Shown here piece after piece: positions 28,024-38,166 of a stretch of 64,000 nt of DNA. The notes under the pieces were generated by a model. That model saw nothing but the letters and a program-made list of their open reading frames with translations, did no database searches and was not told where the DNA came from. The DNA lies in NCBI GenBank assembly GCA_947488765.1, contig CANLAE010000008.1:1-64000 (forward strand), written 5' to 3'. This DNA is from Chitinophagaceae bacterium (GTDB taxonomy: Bacteria; Bacteroidota; Bacteroidia; Chitinophagales; Chitinophagaceae). Position 1 is the first letter of the stretch. Every line of letters starts with the position of its first letter. The position numbers and the translations under genes were made by a program.

Positions 28024-29277
28024 ATGGAACAGAAGAAGTTAAATATTGGGCTGTTTGGTTTTGGAGTAGTAGGTGAGGGTTTGTATAAAATATTAAAACA
28101 AACGCCTTCATTAAATGCAACAATTAAACGAATTGTAATTAAGCATCCTGATAAGCAAAGAAATGCACCACCAGAAATATTTACACAATTAGCCAATGAA
28201 CTTTTGAATGATGATGAAATTGATGTTGTCGTTGAGCTAATTGATGATGCAGAAGCTGCCTATCATATTGTTACTACTGCATTAAAAAACGGTAAGGCTG
28301 TTGTTAGTGCTAATAAAAAATTAATTGCAGAACATTTGGCTGAGTTATTGCATTTGCAAGAACAATACAAGACCCCGTTTTTGTATGAAGCTTCTGCTTG
28401 TGCTTCTATTCCTATTATCAGAAATTTAGAAGAATATTACGATAATGATTTATTGCAGAGTATTACAGGGATTGTAAATGGAAGCACCAATTATATTCTC
28501 ACCAAAATTTTTAATGAAAAGATTGAATTTGTAGATGCGTTGTTGCAGGCACAGCAATTGGGTTTTGTAGAACGTAATCCTAACCTTGATATTTTAGGAA
28601 TTGATGCTACCAATAAACTAACTATTTTATTGTTACATGCTTACGGTATTGTTACAAAACCATCATCAATACTGTATTCTGGCATACAAAATATTCAATT
28701 GAGCGATTCAAAAATAGCTGCCGAAAAAGAATACCAAATTAAATTAATTGCCAAGGCTGTGAAATTAAATAACGGAAAAATTGCAGCTTACTTATTGCCT
28801 CAATTTGTAAAAAAAGAATCACAATTGTACAATGTTGCCAATGAATACAATGGTGTAATTATTGAAAGTGGATTTTCGGACAAACAATTTTTTTATGGCA
28901 AAGGAGCAGGAAGTTTTCCAACTGCATCAGCTGTATTGAGTGATATTTCTGCTTTGCGTTATGATTATAAATACGAGTACAAGAAGAAATATCAATCAGC
29001 AGAAAATGAATTGAGCAATGAATACTATTTAAAAGTATATGTGAGTTACGACAATTTAAAAAGCATTCAAAAAGAAGCCTTTGAGTGGATTGAAGAATTT
29101 CATAGTGGTCAACAAAGAAGTTATTTTGTTGGGGTAATTCATGCAGAGAAATTATTGAAAGATGATTGGTGGAAACAACATGGTGTTTCTTTAATTCTTA
29201 CCCCAGAACCAATTATTGCAAATATTGATTATAGAGATGTACAGAAAAGAAGTTTGGAATTGGCTGGTGTGTTATAA
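28024..29277 (+). CDS. hom: Homoserine dehydrogenase
   Basis: The ATG at 28024 gives a 417-residue monofunctional homoserine dehydrogenase, with a Rossmann motif GLFGFGVVGEGL at the start, ANKKLIAEH near residue 100, and the catalytic-domain signature GIVNGSTNYIL. It reduces aspartate semialdehyde to homoserine, feeding metX and the threonine branch. No fused aspartate kinase is present. The last ~65 codons are duplicated, in diverged form, at 31285-31490 beyond the serine hydrolase gene. With metY and metX it forms a methionine unit under the SAM riboswitch. A TTG at 28003 overlapping metX is a less likely start. Confidence 0.93.
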   Translation: MEQKKLNIGLFGFGVVGEGLYKILKQTPSLNATIKRIVIKHPDKQRNAPPEIFTQLANELLNDDEIDVVVELIDDAEAAYHIVTTALKNGKAVVSANKKLIAEHLAELLHLQEQYKTPFLYEASACASIPIIRNLEEYYDNDLLQSITGIVNGSTNYILTKIFNEKIEFVDALLQAQQLGFVERNPNLDILGIDATNKLTILLLHAYGIVTKPSSILYSGIQNIQLSDSKIAAEKEYQIKLIAKAVKLNNGKIAAYLLPQFVKKESQLYNVANEYNGVIIESGFSDKQFFYGKGAGSFPTASAVLSDISALRYDYKYEYKKKYQSAENELSNEYYLKVYVSYDNLKSIQKEAFEWIEEFHSGQQRSYFVGVIHAEKLLKDDWWKQHGVSLILTPEPIIANIDYRDVQKRSLELAGVL

Positions 29278-29295
29278 CCTTTACTAAAAGGTTTT
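29276..29295 (+). terminator. Intrinsic terminator after hom
   Basis: AACCTTT (29276-29282) pairs with AAAGGTT (29287-29293) over a 4-nt loop and is followed by TT, with an overall TTTT run at 29292-29295. It begins in the hom stop codon and would end the metY-metX-hom transcript. Confidence 0.6.
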
Positions 29296-29425
29296 AAAAT
29301 TGTAAGATAAGTTTTCACTTAAAATAGTTATGCCTATATGAACTTAGAAAATTTATTTAATAATTTACCTCCCTTTCTAATAAATATTACTTACTATTGC
29401 CTACACACACATTAATATATTTTAT

Positions 29426-31234
29426 ATGCTTGTAAAATTGTATACCTTAGTAATCTGTTTTTTGCTTCTGATAAATAAAAATCAAGCACAAGACGCTGCA
29501 CTTACTGCTGGATTACAAACAATCGCAAACGATGAAGCTTTGGCTGGCATGTCGGTAATTGCTATTCGAGGAGATAGTATAGCCTACCAAGGATATTTTG
29601 GAAAAAGAAATATAGCTAGCGATTTACCAGTTAATGCCAACACTAGATATAGAATAGCCTCTATTAGCAAATCAATTTCGGCTGTAGCCCTAATGAAATT
29701 ATACGAGCAAAATTTGTTTCAACTAGATGATGATGTAAGTTCTTACTTAGGTTTTACATTGCGTAACCCCAATTTTCCTTCAGAGAAAATTACTTTTAGA
29801 ATGTTGTTGAGTCATAAAAGTAGCATACAAGATGGCACTGGTTATAATGGTTTTTTATCGGCTACATCAGCTTTAACGCCACCACCAATAAGCCAGTTAC
29901 TTACACCCACTGGCACTTACTATACAGCTAACATGTTTAGAACTGAAAGGCCAGGTACGTACTTTAATTATTCGAATGTACAGTTTGGTGTTATTGGAAC
30001 TTTGGTTGAAAAGATATCGAACCAAAGATTTGATATTTATGTTCGTCAAAATATTTTACAACCATTGGGCATTACTGGTAGTTTTAATATAGATGATATT
30101 GCTGCCGACATTAATGATTTGGCAACTTTATATAGAAGGGTTAGCAATGTTTGGACACCACAAGCAGATAACTTTAATGGCGTTGCACCAACACCTAGAA
30201 ATTATAGTACATATACAATTGGCAGTAATGGGTTGGTTTTTGGGCCACAAGGTAATTTAAGAATTAGTGCTAGAGAATTAGCAATTTTTACATCTATGAT
30301 TTCTAGAAATGGCATTTCGCTTTCTGGAGTTAGAATTTTAAATGATAGCACCGTAAGAAGAATGCGAAATCCAGAATATACCTATACCAATGCTGCGAGT
30401 GGTAACAATTATTATGGTTTATTTAGAAGCTGGGGTTTGGGCTTACAAATTTCTACTGCAAACCCAACAAACGATCAAGTATTTGCAGGCAAAATAATGT
30501 GGGGCCATACTGGCGAAGCCTATGGTTTAATAAGCGATACCTTTATTGATACAGCCACAAAAACAGGAGTTGTATTTATTACCAATGGAAAATTTGGTAG
30601 TTATACCTCTTGCAACACAGCTTTTTATTGTGTAGAAGAAAAAGTATTTAATGCAGTAAATACCTTTTTATTAACGTCATTACCCGTAACAATAGATAAT
30701 TTTAGTTTGCTGAAAAAAAACAATCAAATACAATTATTTTGGAATACACTGAACGAAATAAACAACAATGGTTTTGAAATTGAGAGAAGCACTGATGGCA
30801 ATAGATTTACAACAATTGCATTTGTTGATTCCAAGGCATTAATGGGCAACAGTACTGCAACAAATCAATATACTTTTAACGATTTAAATTTTTCAGATGG
30901 CATAAATTATTATCGTTTAAAACAAGTTGATAAAGATGGCAAAATAACCTATAGTATAGTAAAGCAGATAACTATATCCAAAATAAACGATTTATCCATC
31001 CAATATATTTATCCTAACCCAGCAACAAACTTCTTAAATATTGCAATTGGTTCATTTAAAAACCAAAGCGTAAGTATAACAATTATAGATGCTTTAGGAG
31101 TACAAAAAATAAATATAATAAAAGATATTATAAAAGGTAATCAAGTTATTACTTTACCAATTTCAAGACTTATAAATGGAGCTTATTCCATACTATTAAA
31201 TGGAAAAAGTGCAGTTACTTTTATAAAAAAATAG
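29426..31234 (+). CDS. Secreted class C beta-lactamase-like serine hydrolase with T9SS sorting domain
   Basis: A 602-residue exported enzyme. A signal peptide (MLVKLYTLVICFLLLINKNQ) is followed by a beta-lactamase/D-aminopeptidase fold with the S79-x-x-K82 pair in RIASISKSISAVALM, a YSN motif in FNYSNVQFG, and WGHTGEAYG in place of the KTG box. Residues from about 420 form a linker, then a fibronectin-like stretch (NNGFEIERSTDGNRF) and a type A T9SS tail (YIYPNPATNFLNIAI). It is likely an esterase, peptidase or related hydrolase at the surface; true beta-lactamase activity is unproven. The gene sits between hom and a second fragment of hom, a sign of recombination. Confidence 0.85.
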   Translation: MLVKLYTLVICFLLLINKNQAQDAALTAGLQTIANDEALAGMSVIAIRGDSIAYQGYFGKRNIASDLPVNANTRYRIASISKSISAVALMKLYEQNLFQLDDDVSSYLGFTLRNPNFPSEKITFRMLLSHKSSIQDGTGYNGFLSATSALTPPPISQLLTPTGTYYTANMFRTERPGTYFNYSNVQFGVIGTLVEKISNQRFDIYVRQNILQPLGITGSFNIDDIAADINDLATLYRRVSNVWTPQADNFNGVAPTPRNYSTYTIGSNGLVFGPQGNLRISARELAIFTSMISRNGISLSGVRILNDSTVRRMRNPEYTYTNAASGNNYYGLFRSWGLGLQISTANPTNDQVFAGKIMWGHTGEAYGLISDTFIDTATKTGVVFITNGKFGSYTSCNTAFYCVEEKVFNAVNTFLLTSLPVTIDNFSLLKKNNQIQLFWNTLNEINNNGFEIERSTDGNRFTTIAFVDSKALMGNSTATNQYTFNDLNFSDGINYYRLKQVDKDGKITYSIVKQITISKINDLSIQYIYPNPATNFLNIAIGSFKNQSVSITIIDALGVQKINIIKDIIKGNQVITLPISRLINGAYSILLNGKSAVTFIKK

Positions 31235-31284
31235 TTGTGGTTTTAGATGCATAATCTATAAAGTTTAAATACTGATATTTTTTA

Positions 31285-31490
31285 CAAAAGGATTTTCTTT
31301 AATTGAAGAATTTCACAGAAGTCAACAAAGAAGTTATTTTGTTGGGGTAATTCATGCAGAGCAATTATTCAAAGATGATTTGTGGAAACAACAGGGAGTT
31401 TCACTCATATTGGCATCAGATCCTTTGATTGAAAATATTGATTATCGAGAAATTAAAAGACGAAGTTTGGAGTTGGCGGGGGTTGTTTAG
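31285..31490 (+). pseudogene. Duplicated 3' fragment of homoserine dehydrogenase
   Basis: This reads in frame with the C-terminus of hom: IEEFHRSQQRSYFVGVIHAE and so on to RRSLELAGVV and a TAG stop at 31488. It includes a 41-base exact match to hom (29108-29148 against 31321-31361), after which the DNA diverges strongly while the protein stays similar (for example NIDYREIKRRSLELAGVV against NIDYRDVQKRSLELAGVL). It has no start codon or N-terminal domain, so it is a non-functional remnant. The pattern suggests that it came from a different allele of hom rather than from a fresh tandem copy. Confidence 0.8.
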
Positions 31491-31590
31491 TTTTTAGTTA
31501 TATAGTTTAATAGTTTAGGTAGTTTAGTTAGTTCAAAGGGTTGAAAAGGTTGAAGAAGTTCAACGAGTTGAAATTGTTTAAGTGTTTTAT
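31491..31590 (+). repeat. Degenerate AGTT/GTTGAA-rich low-complexity stretch
   Basis: The gap between the hom fragment and guaB contains repeated units such as TAGTTTAGTTAGTT, GGTTGAAAAGGTTGAAG and GAGTTGAAATTG. The units are imperfect. Similar slipped repeats are common between genes in Bacteroidota, and no function can be read. Confidence 0.4.
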
Positions 31591-31617
31591 GGATTGATTA
31601 TAAATAAGACAATAGAT

Positions 31618-33114
31618 TTATTTTCTGCTATAATTTGGAGCTTCTTTGGTGATATCTACATCATGTGCATGGCTTTCTTTCATGCCTGCATTGGTGATTT
31701 TTACAAATGTAGCTTGTTGTAATGCCTTGATGTTTTTTGCACCGCAATAACCCATTCCTGCTCGTAATCCGCCAACATATTGATATACAATTTCACTCAA
31801 ATTTCCTTTGTATGCAACACGACCTTCAATCCCTTCGGGTACAAACTTTTTTACATCATCTTCAACATCCTGAAAATATCTGTCACCACTGCCCTGACTC
31901 ATTGCACCTAGGCTACCCATACCACGATATTCTTTAAACTTACGTCCTTCATAAATAATTGTTTCACCCGGACTTTCTTCAACACCAGCAAATACACTGC
32001 CCATCATTACTACGTTTGCGCCGGCTGCTAAAGCTTTAACCATATCACCTGTATATCTAATTCCACCATCTGCAATTACCGGAATGTTTTTTCCTTTTAG
32101 TGCATTGCTTGCTTCCATTACGGCTGTTAATTGTGGTACACCCGCACCTGCAACAATTCGTGTAGTACAAATAGATCCAGGTCCAATACCAACCTTTACA
32201 CAGTTAGCGCCTGCATTTGCCAATGCCAACGCACCTTCTGCAGTTCCAACATTACCGGCAATGATTTGTAAATTTTTAAAGTTTTTTCTTAATGCTTTTA
32301 ATGCTTCAATTACACCTTTGCTATGTCCGTGTGCAGAGTCTAAAGTGACTACATCAACTCCAACTTGAATCAATGCATCGGCACGGTTCATTAAATCGTT
32401 GGTTATGCCCAAAGCCGCACCCACCAATAATCTTCCGTAACTATCTTTTACTGCGTTAGGGTTATTGGTAAGTTGTAAAATGTCTCTGTAAGTTATTAAT
32501 CCAACTAATTTTCCTTGTTTGCTTACAACAGGTAATTTCTCAATTTTATAATTTCTTAAAATATTTTCTGCCTTTGCCAAATCAGTTCCTTCAGGTGCTG
32601 TAATGAGTTTTTCTTTTGTCATTACTTCACTCACTTTTTTCATTTTGTTGGTTTCAAAACGAAGGTCTCTGTTGGTTAAAATTCCCACCAATTTTTGTTG
32701 TTTATCTATAACCGGAATGCCACCAATTTTATATTCTTTCATCAACTTCAAAGCATCGCCAATAGTAGCATCTACAAATAATGTGATGGGATCAATAATC
32801 ATTGCACTCTCACTTCGTTTTACTTTACGAACCTGATCTGCTTGCTTTTCGATACTCATGTTTTTATGTAAAATCCCAAGTCCGCCTTCTCTTGCCAATG
32901 CAATTGCAAGATTGGCTTCTGTAACTGTATCCATTGCTGCAGATAGCATTGGAATATTGAGTACTATGTTCTTTGTAAGATGCGATTGAATGTTTACTTC
33001 TCTTGGTAACACTTCGCTAAATGCAGGAACTAACAATACATCATCGAATGTTAAACCATCAATAAATTTTCTTGTAGAAGTGGATTTGTTGCGGGAAGAT
33101 TTTATTGTTGCCAT
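31618..33114 (-). CDS. guaB: Inosine-5'-monophosphate dehydrogenase
   Basis: The ATG at 33114 gives a 498-residue IMP dehydrogenase, the committed step to guanine nucleotides (IMP to XMP with NAD). The N-terminal [21 protein letters not shown] opens the barrel, two CBS domains are inserted at about residues 95-215 (for example [21 protein letters not shown]), and the active-site Cys lies in [15 protein letters not shown]. The flap [13 protein letters not shown] follows. An upstream in-frame ATG (33147) would add eleven residues and runs into the divergent receptor gene region; it is less likely. It faces the serine hydrolase region and is divergent from the TonB-dependent receptor across 88 bp. 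Confidence 0.97.
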   Translation of the reverse strand: MATIKSSRNKSTSTRKFIDGLTFDDVLLVPAFSEVLPREVNIQSHLTKNIVLNIPMLSAAMDTVTEANLAIALAREGGLGILHKNMSIEKQADQVRKVKRSESAMIIDPITLFVDATIGDALKLMKEYKIGGIPVIDKQQKLVGILTNRDLRFETNKMKKVSEVMTKEKLITAPEGTDLAKAENILRNYKIEKLPVVSKQGKLVGLITYRDILQLTNNPNAVKDSYGRLLVGAALGITNDLMNRADALIQVGVDVVTLDSAHGHSKGVIEALKALRKNFKNLQIIAGNVGTAEGALALANAGANCVKVGIGPGSICTTRIVAGAGVPQLTAVMEASNALKGKNIPVIADGGIRYTGDMVKALAAGANVVMMGSVFAGVEESPGETIIYEGRKFKEYRGMGSLGAMSQGSGDRYFQDVEDDVKKFVPEGIEGRVAYKGNLSEIVYQYVGGLRAGMGYCGAKNIKALQQATFVKITNAGMKESHAHDVDITKEAPNYSRK

Positions 33115-33202
33115 GTGCAAAGATAAAGTTGCAATTAAATACACCAAAAGTTTTTATAGTATTGATAAATGCCTGAGATTATATATTTGCTTCAAAAAAA
33201 CA

Positions 33203-35119
33203 TTGAAAACACCAATACTCATTGTTGCATTATTCTGTTTGATTAATGAAATAAATGCACAGGAATCTGAAATTGATTTAAATCCGGTAACTGTTACGGC
33301 ATCTATTCATCCATTAAAAGTTTCGGCTACAGGCAGAAATATTTTTGTACTTCAGTCAGATTATATATCCAAACTTCCTATCAATTCTTTAGATGAATTG
33401 TTGCGTTATGTACCCGGCATTGAAATACAAGCTAGGGGTCCGAAAGGCTCTCAAAGTGATATAGTCATGCGTGGCGGAACATTTCAGCAAGTATTGGTAA
33501 TCATTGATGGGCTTCGCCTGAATGATCCTAATACCGGGCATTTCAACGGGTATATACCAATCGTTCCTGGAGAGATTGACCGCATAGAAATTTTGAAAGG
33601 AGCATCATCAGCAGTGTATGGTTCAGACGCTGTTGGGGGCGTGATAAACATTATAACCAAAACATTTAAGCATCAACAAAAAAAGAATGAAGTTTTTGGT
33701 GCAATATCCGGTGGCGAATTTGGATGGTATAATATTAATTCCGGACTTTATTACAACAATAAAAAAACTGCAATCAGTGGGGGTATTTTGTCTAATAATG
33801 CAGCAGGGCAACAACAAAGAGGCACGAAGGGTTTTTTTAATAATAACACTGTTTCAGCTTCTATATTTCAACAGATTAATTCTAACTGGAGTTTAAATAT
33901 TGCTTCAGCATTTGACAACAGAAAATTTGCTGCACAAAATTTTTATACCACATTTTTATCTGATACTGCTAATGAAAATGTAGCTTCACTTTGGAATAGA
34001 TTACGGTTAGATTATAAAAACAAAAAGAATCATTTTTCATTGAACGCAGGCTATAAAATTGTAAAAGATGAATACCAATATAACTCGGTTTCAATAAAGA
34101 ATGAAAGTACTTCGAAACTATTGCAATTGCTTGCTTTGTATGAATATGAAATGAATGATAAAAACAATTTTGTAGCGGGTATTCAGCATCAAAATAGAAG
34201 CATTGAATCGAATGACAGAGGGGTACATTCCGTACAACAATTTGCAGGGTTTTTTATCTGGAAAAATGAATCAATCAAAAACCTACATGTCAGTCCGGCA
34301 TTACGATTAGAATGGGATGCAAATGCAGGAACAGAACTAGTGCCTCAGGTAAATATCTCTTATGCATTAAAGCATTTTCATTTAAGAGGCAGTGCTGGCA
34401 AAACGATACGCCAAGCAGATTTCACTGAACAATACAATAATTATAATAAAGTTTTGGTAACGGGAGGGCGCATTGGTAATCCAAATCTTGCAGCAGAAAA
34501 TTCTTTCAGTTATGAAATTGGTGCTGATGTGTTTGTTATCAAAAATGTAAAAATTGCTACCTCTATTTTCAGGAAAGAATACAGTAAATTAATTGATTGG
34601 GTAACTACGCCATATACCTTGATGCCGAGAAGAGATAACCTCTCTCCAACAGGAAATTTCGCATTGGCTACTAATATTGCAAGGGTAAATACCAATGGGT
34701 TTGAAACTGATATTCAATTTTCAAAAACACTAAAAAACAAACAATCTATTTATTGCACTGCAGGGTTATTGTGGCTTGAATCATTGAGCAGCGATAGTGT
34801 GCCATCTTTATATGTTTCTGCACACGCAAATTTGCTTACTAATTTTTCAATTTTATATGCAACAAAACACTTCAATTTTTCTGTGAATGGAATATATAAA
34901 TCAAGAGCAGAACAAAATGCAACTGCTATTAAAACTACATTATCCAAAGATTATTTTGTACTAAACACTAAGCTTGATTTTATTATTAAAAAGCAATCTA
35001 GTATTTTTTTTCAAGTGGATAATGTATTCAATGCCAGCTATAGTGATTTATTAGGAAGTAGTATGCCGGGCAGATGGTTCATGGGTGGAATTAAAATTAT
35101 GTTTGAAAATAAACATTAA
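33203..35119 (+). CDS. BtuB-like TonB-dependent outer membrane receptor
   Basis: The frame extends upstream into guaB, but the TTG at 33203 gives a sensible signal peptide (M-KTPILIVALFCLINEINAQ), so 638 residues are likely. The plug domain shows LNPVTVTASIHPLKVS (TonB-box-like start), LDELLRYVPGIEIQARG, DIVMRGGTFQQVLVIIDG and VYGSDAVGGVINIITK. A 22-strand-type barrel follows, ending in an aromatic strand. The plug resembles BtuB and siderophore receptors, but no cobalamin riboswitch is visible upstream and the ligand is unknown. The stop overlaps the convergent dprA stop by four bases. Confidence 0.87.
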   Translation: MKTPILIVALFCLINEINAQESEIDLNPVTVTASIHPLKVSATGRNIFVLQSDYISKLPINSLDELLRYVPGIEIQARGPKGSQSDIVMRGGTFQQVLVIIDGLRLNDPNTGHFNGYIPIVPGEIDRIEILKGASSAVYGSDAVGGVINIITKTFKHQQKKNEVFGAISGGEFGWYNINSGLYYNNKKTAISGGILSNNAAGQQQRGTKGFFNNNTVSASIFQQINSNWSLNIASAFDNRKFAAQNFYTTFLSDTANENVASLWNRLRLDYKNKKNHFSLNAGYKIVKDEYQYNSVSIKNESTSKLLQLLALYEYEMNDKNNFVAGIQHQNRSIESNDRGVHSVQQFAGFFIWKNESIKNLHVSPALRLEWDANAGTELVPQVNISYALKHFHLRGSAGKTIRQADFTEQYNNYNKVLVTGGRIGNPNLAAENSFSYEIGADVFVIKNVKIATSIFRKEYSKLIDWVTTPYTLMPRRDNLSPTGNFALATNIARVNTNGFETDIQFSKTLKNKQSIYCTAGLLWLESLSSDSVPSLYVSAHANLLTNFSILYATKHFNFSVNGIYKSRAEQNATAIKTTLSKDYFVLNTKLDFIIKKQSSIFFQVDNVFNASYSDLLGSSMPGRWFMGGIKIMFENKH

Positions 35120-36213
35120 GCTAGTTTATACATTTTGCCTGGCAAAGTGAGAATTACATTTTGTAATTCGAGTGTTAATATTGCTGAAGCAACACTGCTG
35201 CTGCTTAAGCCACTTTTGAGATACAATTCATCAATATGAACCGATTCTTTTTCTTTTAAAATATTGGTAATTATTTTTTCATCATCCGTTAATTCAATAA
35301 ACAATTCTCTTTGTTTTTTGGTAATTCTCTTTTTTTCTTGCCAACCCAATTCTTCAATAATCTGATTGGGGTTTTTTAGTAAAATTGCTTTGTTCTGCTG
35401 AATTAATTTCAAGCATCCGCTGCTTTTGTTGTCATAAATTTTACCTGGAACCGCAAATAAATCTTTGTTGTAGTTGTAAGCCATTTCGGCTGTAATCATA
35501 CTACCACCTTTGATTGCAGTTTCAATAACTATTGTTGCATCTGCAATACCTGCTACAATTCTGTTACGTTGCGGAAAATTAAACCGATCGGGTTTTGTGT
35601 TTTTTCTAAACTCAGTTAATAATCCACCATTCAATAACATATCTTTTGCTAAAGATTTATGTTGTGCAGGATAAATTGTATCTAACCCATGAGCTAGAAT
35701 CCCTACTGTTGCAATATTGTTATTAACACAGGTTTTATGTGCTACTGCATCTATTCCGTAAGCTAATCCACTTGTAATTAAAGCTTGGTGCGGTTGTAAA
35801 GTTTCAATAATTTCTTCTGTTATTTGTTTGCCATAATCTGTATTGCTTCTTGTACCGATGATGCTAATAATTTTTGATTCATTTAAATTGGCATTTCCTC
35901 TGTAATACAATACTGTTGGGGCATCATAGCAATGTAACAAACGCTGTGGGTAATTTTCATCTGTAATAAAAAGTACTTGAATATGGTACTTTTCTGTAAA
36001 AGTTATTTCTTCTTCAGCTATTTGAAACTGACTGAAACTTTTTATTGATTTTGCTTTGATTTCTCCAATGCCTTCAATGGTGCTTAACTCTTTTTTCTTT
36101 GCTTTAAAAATACTGGTAGCATCACCAAAATATTCAACGAGTTGTTTTGCCTGTACGGGCCCAATACCAGGTACAAGTGTTAGTGCAATTTGATTGATTC
36201 GTTCATTATTCAT
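35116..36213 (-). CDS. dprA: DNA processing protein DprA
   Basis: A 365-residue DprA (Smf), which loads RecA on incoming single-stranded DNA in natural transformation. An HhH-like N-terminus (LVPGIGPVQAKQLVEYFGD) precedes the Rossmann core with IIGTRSNTDYGKQI, ITSGLAYGIDAVAHK and GSMITAEMAYNYNKDLFAVPG. A C-terminal winged-helix DML1-like domain ends the chain. With the YifB/ComM-like ATPase at 46.5 kb, a second factor tied to transformation lies in this window, though neither alone proves competence. It lies 30 bp downstream of the PorE-like gene on the same strand. Confidence 0.95.
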   Translation of the reverse strand: MNNERINQIALTLVPGIGPVQAKQLVEYFGDATSIFKAKKKELSTIEGIGEIKAKSIKSFSQFQIAEEEITFTEKYHIQVLFITDENYPQRLLHCYDAPTVLYYRGNANLNESKIISIIGTRSNTDYGKQITEEIIETLQPHQALITSGLAYGIDAVAHKTCVNNNIATVGILAHGLDTIYPAQHKSLAKDMLLNGGLLTEFRKNTKPDRFNFPQRNRIVAGIADATIVIETAIKGGSMITAEMAYNYNKDLFAVPGKIYDNKSSGCLKLIQQNKAILLKNPNQIIEELGWQEKKRITKKQRELFIELTDDEKIITNILKEKESVHIDELYLKSGLSSSSVASAILTLELQNVILTLPGKMYKLA

Positions 36214-36243
36214 CTTAAAATAAAGATAAATATAATATATATA

Positions 36244-38166
36244 TTACAAGCTCACAATCAAAAATTCTGTTCGTCTGTTTTTTGCTCTTCCTGCTTCAGT
36301 TGTATTGTCGGTAATAGGTTTTGTTGCACCAAAACCTTTGAAACTTAATCTTTTACTTGAAATGCCTTTTTGTATTAAATAATCTACTACGGATTTTGCT
36401 CTGTTATTTGATAATACTTCATTATCAGAAGCCTTTCCTATGTTGTCTGTATGCCCATTAATTTCAACTTTTAGTGTTGGATTATCAACAAGTATTTGGT
36501 AAAGTTTATCTATCTCAATCAAACTCACAGGCAATAGTTCAAAAGCGTTATTTTGAAATTGAATATTCTTAAAAGTTACTACTTTATTCAGGCTGATAGA
36601 TTCTAAGGCAATGTCTTTTTTGTAAGTGCTATCTGCATATAAATTGGTTAGTGAATATTGTTCGGTATAATACAAATAGCCGGATCTGTTTACGGAAAAA
36701 GTATAGTCTTTGCCAGTTGGTAGCGTAATAAAATATTCACCTACTTCATCCGTTTGAATTTTCATTAAAACCTTAGCTGTACTATTATCAATTAGTTCGA
36801 TGGTACTTGGTAAACCCTTGTTTGTTTTTTTATCAAATACTTTTCCTTTTACATACAGTGTTCTTGCGGGTTGGAAGTATTTTGGTAAAGTAAATTTATA
36901 CAAATCAAGACCACCTCGGCTATCACTTCTGTCACTTGCATAATAGGCTGTTTTTCCGTCGGCACTTACTGCTATATAAGCATCTTCATTAACTGTATTA
37001 ATTGGATATCCTAAGTTTTCAGGCAAGCCCCAATATCCATCTTTATCTCTGCGCATTATAAACAAATCAGCGCCACCATATCCAGGCCACCCATCGCTTG
37101 TAAAGTATAAACTTTTATTATCCGGGTGAATGTATGGGGCATATTCATCACCTGCAGTATTGATGCTATCACCCATATTGATTGCTTCCCCAAATTTTCC
37201 ATTTGCTTGCCTCACACTGTAGTATAAATCTTTACCACCAACACCTCCATATCTGTTGCTGCTGAAATACAATATCCGTTTATCAGGGCTAAGGCTAGGG
37301 CTGCTTTCCCAGAAATCAGTATTAATATTTGGGCCTAAATTTTCAGGCTCACTCCAACCTTCGGGAGTATAATAAGAAATGTACAAATCAAAATCGCCGA
37401 AGCCTTTTACCTTTCCAAAATTACCTGCAAAAATCATCCATTCGCCATCGGCAGACATAGTGATTGCTCCTTTGCTTGCTTCGTTGTTAATATCACCTTT
37501 TATGAATGTTGCCGCACCATATTGTTGATGGTTTATTTTGCTTTGCATAAACTCTTCTCTGATTCCTTCCCCTCTTCTTGTAAATACCAGCAAACTATCG
37601 TCGATACTGATGTTGGGGTAATATTCACTTCTTTCAGAGTTAACGCTATCTCCTAAATTTATAGGTGAAAAGTCAAGACCAATCTCGGGATGTTCTTGCT
37701 TAAATTTTATTGCAAACTCATAGCATCGTTTTCTGTAGTTTCCACTTTTAATACTTCTGTCGCTTATTTTAGGAACTGAAAGAAAATAATTGACAGCTGC
37801 TAATGCTTCTTCAAATTTTCCTTGTCCTGCAAGATTGATAGAATAAGGTAAATGATATTGTTTGAAATAAGTGGTGTCTTTTCTTTTGGCTAATTCATAA
37901 AATTGTACAGATAAATCATGTTTTTTTAATTGCCCATAAACGCCTGCAAGAGATAAAATTGCATCCACATAATTTGTGTCCTGAATAATACTTTTTTGAA
38001 GCAAAGGAATTGCTTCAATCAAATCACCATCCTTTAAATATTCAATAGATTGTTCGTATGTTTTTGTTGCTTTGGGATTGATTTTTTCCGGCACATAGAT
38101 TTGACTCTTTGCGTTCTGAAAACCAATCATTAAAAGTATTAAAGCAATAATTTTTATTCGTTTCAA
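36244..38166 (-). CDS. OmpA-family protein with TPR, beta-propeller and CarboxypepD-like domains, PorE-like
   Basis: The likely start is the TTG at 38166, which gives a signal sequence M-KRIKIIALILLMIGFQNAKSQ; the frame upstream looks non-coding. About 640 residues follow in this order: TPR repeats (YLKDGDLIEAIPLL), PD40 beta-propeller repeats (LSPDKRILYFSSNRYGGVGG, AVSADGKTAYYASDRSD), a carboxypeptidase-regulatory-like domain, and a C-terminal OmpA domain (EINGHTDNIGKASDN) that binds peptidoglycan. This order matches PorE, a T9SS component that links the machine to the cell wall. No lipobox is visible here, unlike in some PorE proteins, so the assignment is only likely. Paralogs of this architecture are common. 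Confidence 0.72.
   Translation of the reverse strand: MKRIKIIALILLMIGFQNAKSQIYVPEKINPKATKTYEQSIEYLKDGDLIEAIPLLQKSIIQDTNYVDAILSLAGVYGQLKKHDLSVQFYELAKRKDTTYFKQYHLPYSINLAGQGKFEEALAAVNYFLSVPKISDRSIKSGNYRKRCYEFAIKFKQEHPEIGLDFSPINLGDSVNSERSEYYPNISIDDSLLVFTRRGEGIREEFMQSKINHQQYGAATFIKGDINNEASKGAITMSADGEWMIFAGNFGKVKGFGDFDLYISYYTPEGWSEPENLGPNINTDFWESSPSLSPDKRILYFSSNRYGGVGGKDLYYSVRQANGKFGEAINMGDSINTAGDEYAPYIHPDNKSLYFTSDGWPGYGGADLFIMRRDKDGYWGLPENLGYPINTVNEDAYIAVSADGKTAYYASDRSDSRGGLDLYKFTLPKYFQPARTLYVKGKVFDKKTNKGLPSTIELIDNSTAKVLMKIQTDEVGEYFITLPTGKDYTFSVNRSGYLYYTEQYSLTNLYADSTYKKDIALESISLNKVVTFKNIQFQNNAFELLPVSLIEIDKLYQILVDNPTLKVEINGHTDNIGKASDNEVLSNNRAKSVVDYLIQKGISSKRLSFKGFGATKPITDNTTEAGRAKNRRTEFLIVSL

Noticed and set aside
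29426..31234. The serine hydrolase as an antibiotic beta-lactamase
   Set aside because: The SxxK and YxN pairs are present, but a T9SS tail and HTG in place of KTG point to the broad D-aminopeptidase/esterase group; no evidence for antibiotic hydrolysis.
32990..33202. Upstream extension of the BtuB-like receptor reading frame into guaB
   Set aside because: The extra residues have no signal peptide and overlap the guaB start; a TTG at 33203 gives a proper signal peptide.
33115..33202. Cobalamin riboswitch upstream of the BtuB-like receptor
   Set aside because: Only 88 bp lie between the divergent guaB and receptor starts, with no B12-box-like motif.
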